DNA of 64,000 nt, from contig OX465590.1 in assembly GCA_950022655.1 (NCBI GenBank), positions 41,127,718 through 41,191,717 of the forward strand, written 5' to 3'. The notes beneath the pieces are model-generated. The model saw nothing but the letters and a program-made list of their open reading frames with translations. It was not told the DNA's origin and ran no database searches. The stretch's first letter is position 1, and every line of letters starts with the position of its first letter. The DNA is from Alentia gelatinosa. Its lineage: Eukaryota; Annelida; Polychaeta; Phyllodocida; Polynoidae. The translations under genes and the position numbers were made by a program. Below, one piece after another: positions 63,641-64,000 of this stretch.

Positions 63641-64000
63641 ATCATATCCCATAAATAACCACACAGTCATAACTTACCACAGAGGGGACTTGCTTCTTGT
63701 CATAACTTCCATCCCATAATACTAAAGAGGACTATGTGATGTCACTTCCGGGTTACCATAGACACAGAACTGTGTATAAGTCAGGTATTTTATACTGACT
63801 CCTCATAATTACTTCTGCGCTGCTGAAGGCCAAGTTACATTGTTTTCAGGATATCACTTTAGTGATAACGGTATATTTGTTTTTTCAAAGTTTATCAACT
63901 AATCCGTTCTCAAACATGTGAAACATACAATATAGATGAAATAGAAATTGTCAATAAATTTGGATGCTTTTGGCAGAGTTGTGTTGGAAGAAACAGAACA

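Noticed and set aside
63976..64000. Possible next kinesin exon after TTTTGGCAG at the window end
   Set aside because: Joined in phase it reads HPEH-ELCWKKQN, which does not match the expected ARQ.RE continuation.

Overview
The window is animal nuclear DNA, not bacterial or viral. It has multi-exon coding sequence with canonical GT-AG introns, tRNA-derived SINEs, many short non-autonomous transposons and more than a dozen minisatellites. The organism is probably a lophotrochozoan, perhaps a mollusc. That is an inference from the SINE style (tRNA head, conserved middle, a 'GGACGTTAAA' segment and a CAAA-repeat tail) and from protein similarity to invertebrate UNC-104. I cannot name the species.

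One gene is supported: the middle part of a kinesin-3 motor gene of the UNC-104/KIF1A class on the + strand. Eleven confident exons (11184-11266, 45085-45330, 47906-48084, 48970-49081, 50147-50290, 52579-52657, 53906-53984, 54933-55072, 57760-57934, 58549-58704, 62143-62234, with 63209-63349 as the twelfth confident block) and one candidate 36-nt microexon (55926-55961) join in frame. They encode most of the motor domain (P-loop, switch I, switch II, a short basic K-loop), the neck coil, the first coiled coil and most of the FHA domain. The first coding exons (start codon and first beta strand) lie upstream of the window and the cargo-binding tail lies downstream. The first visible intron is about 33.8 kb.

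The rest is intron filled with repeats. From 1 to 45 kb there are minisatellites (20, 37, 34, 33, 46, 10, 41 and 26 bp units, among others), about five tRNA-Thr-like SINE copies, and dozens of short elements. The commonest class has a recurring plan: a module bounded by TATC(C/T)(T/C)ACCCC and its reverse complement, carrying a conserved CATAGGCTTAACATTG box, joined to a 120-150 bp terminal palindrome. The palindrome loop repeats the motif GGCGAAGCC although the arms differ between families. I call these HM (hairpin-module) families A-K; these are labels for this report only. Two nested insertions are consistent with insertion between two T residues without target duplication, which resembles Helentron-type rolling-circle elements. 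A 3.5-kb TIR transposon (40672-44195) carries a second TIR element inside it.

The most striking structure is at 46219-47929. The 3' splice acceptor and the first 24 nt of the exon at 47906 have been tandemly duplicated 18 times upstream in units of about 90 bp. Nearly every copy keeps a junction that reads both as an acceptor and as a strong donor (CAG then GTGAGT), like an array of recursive-splicing sites.
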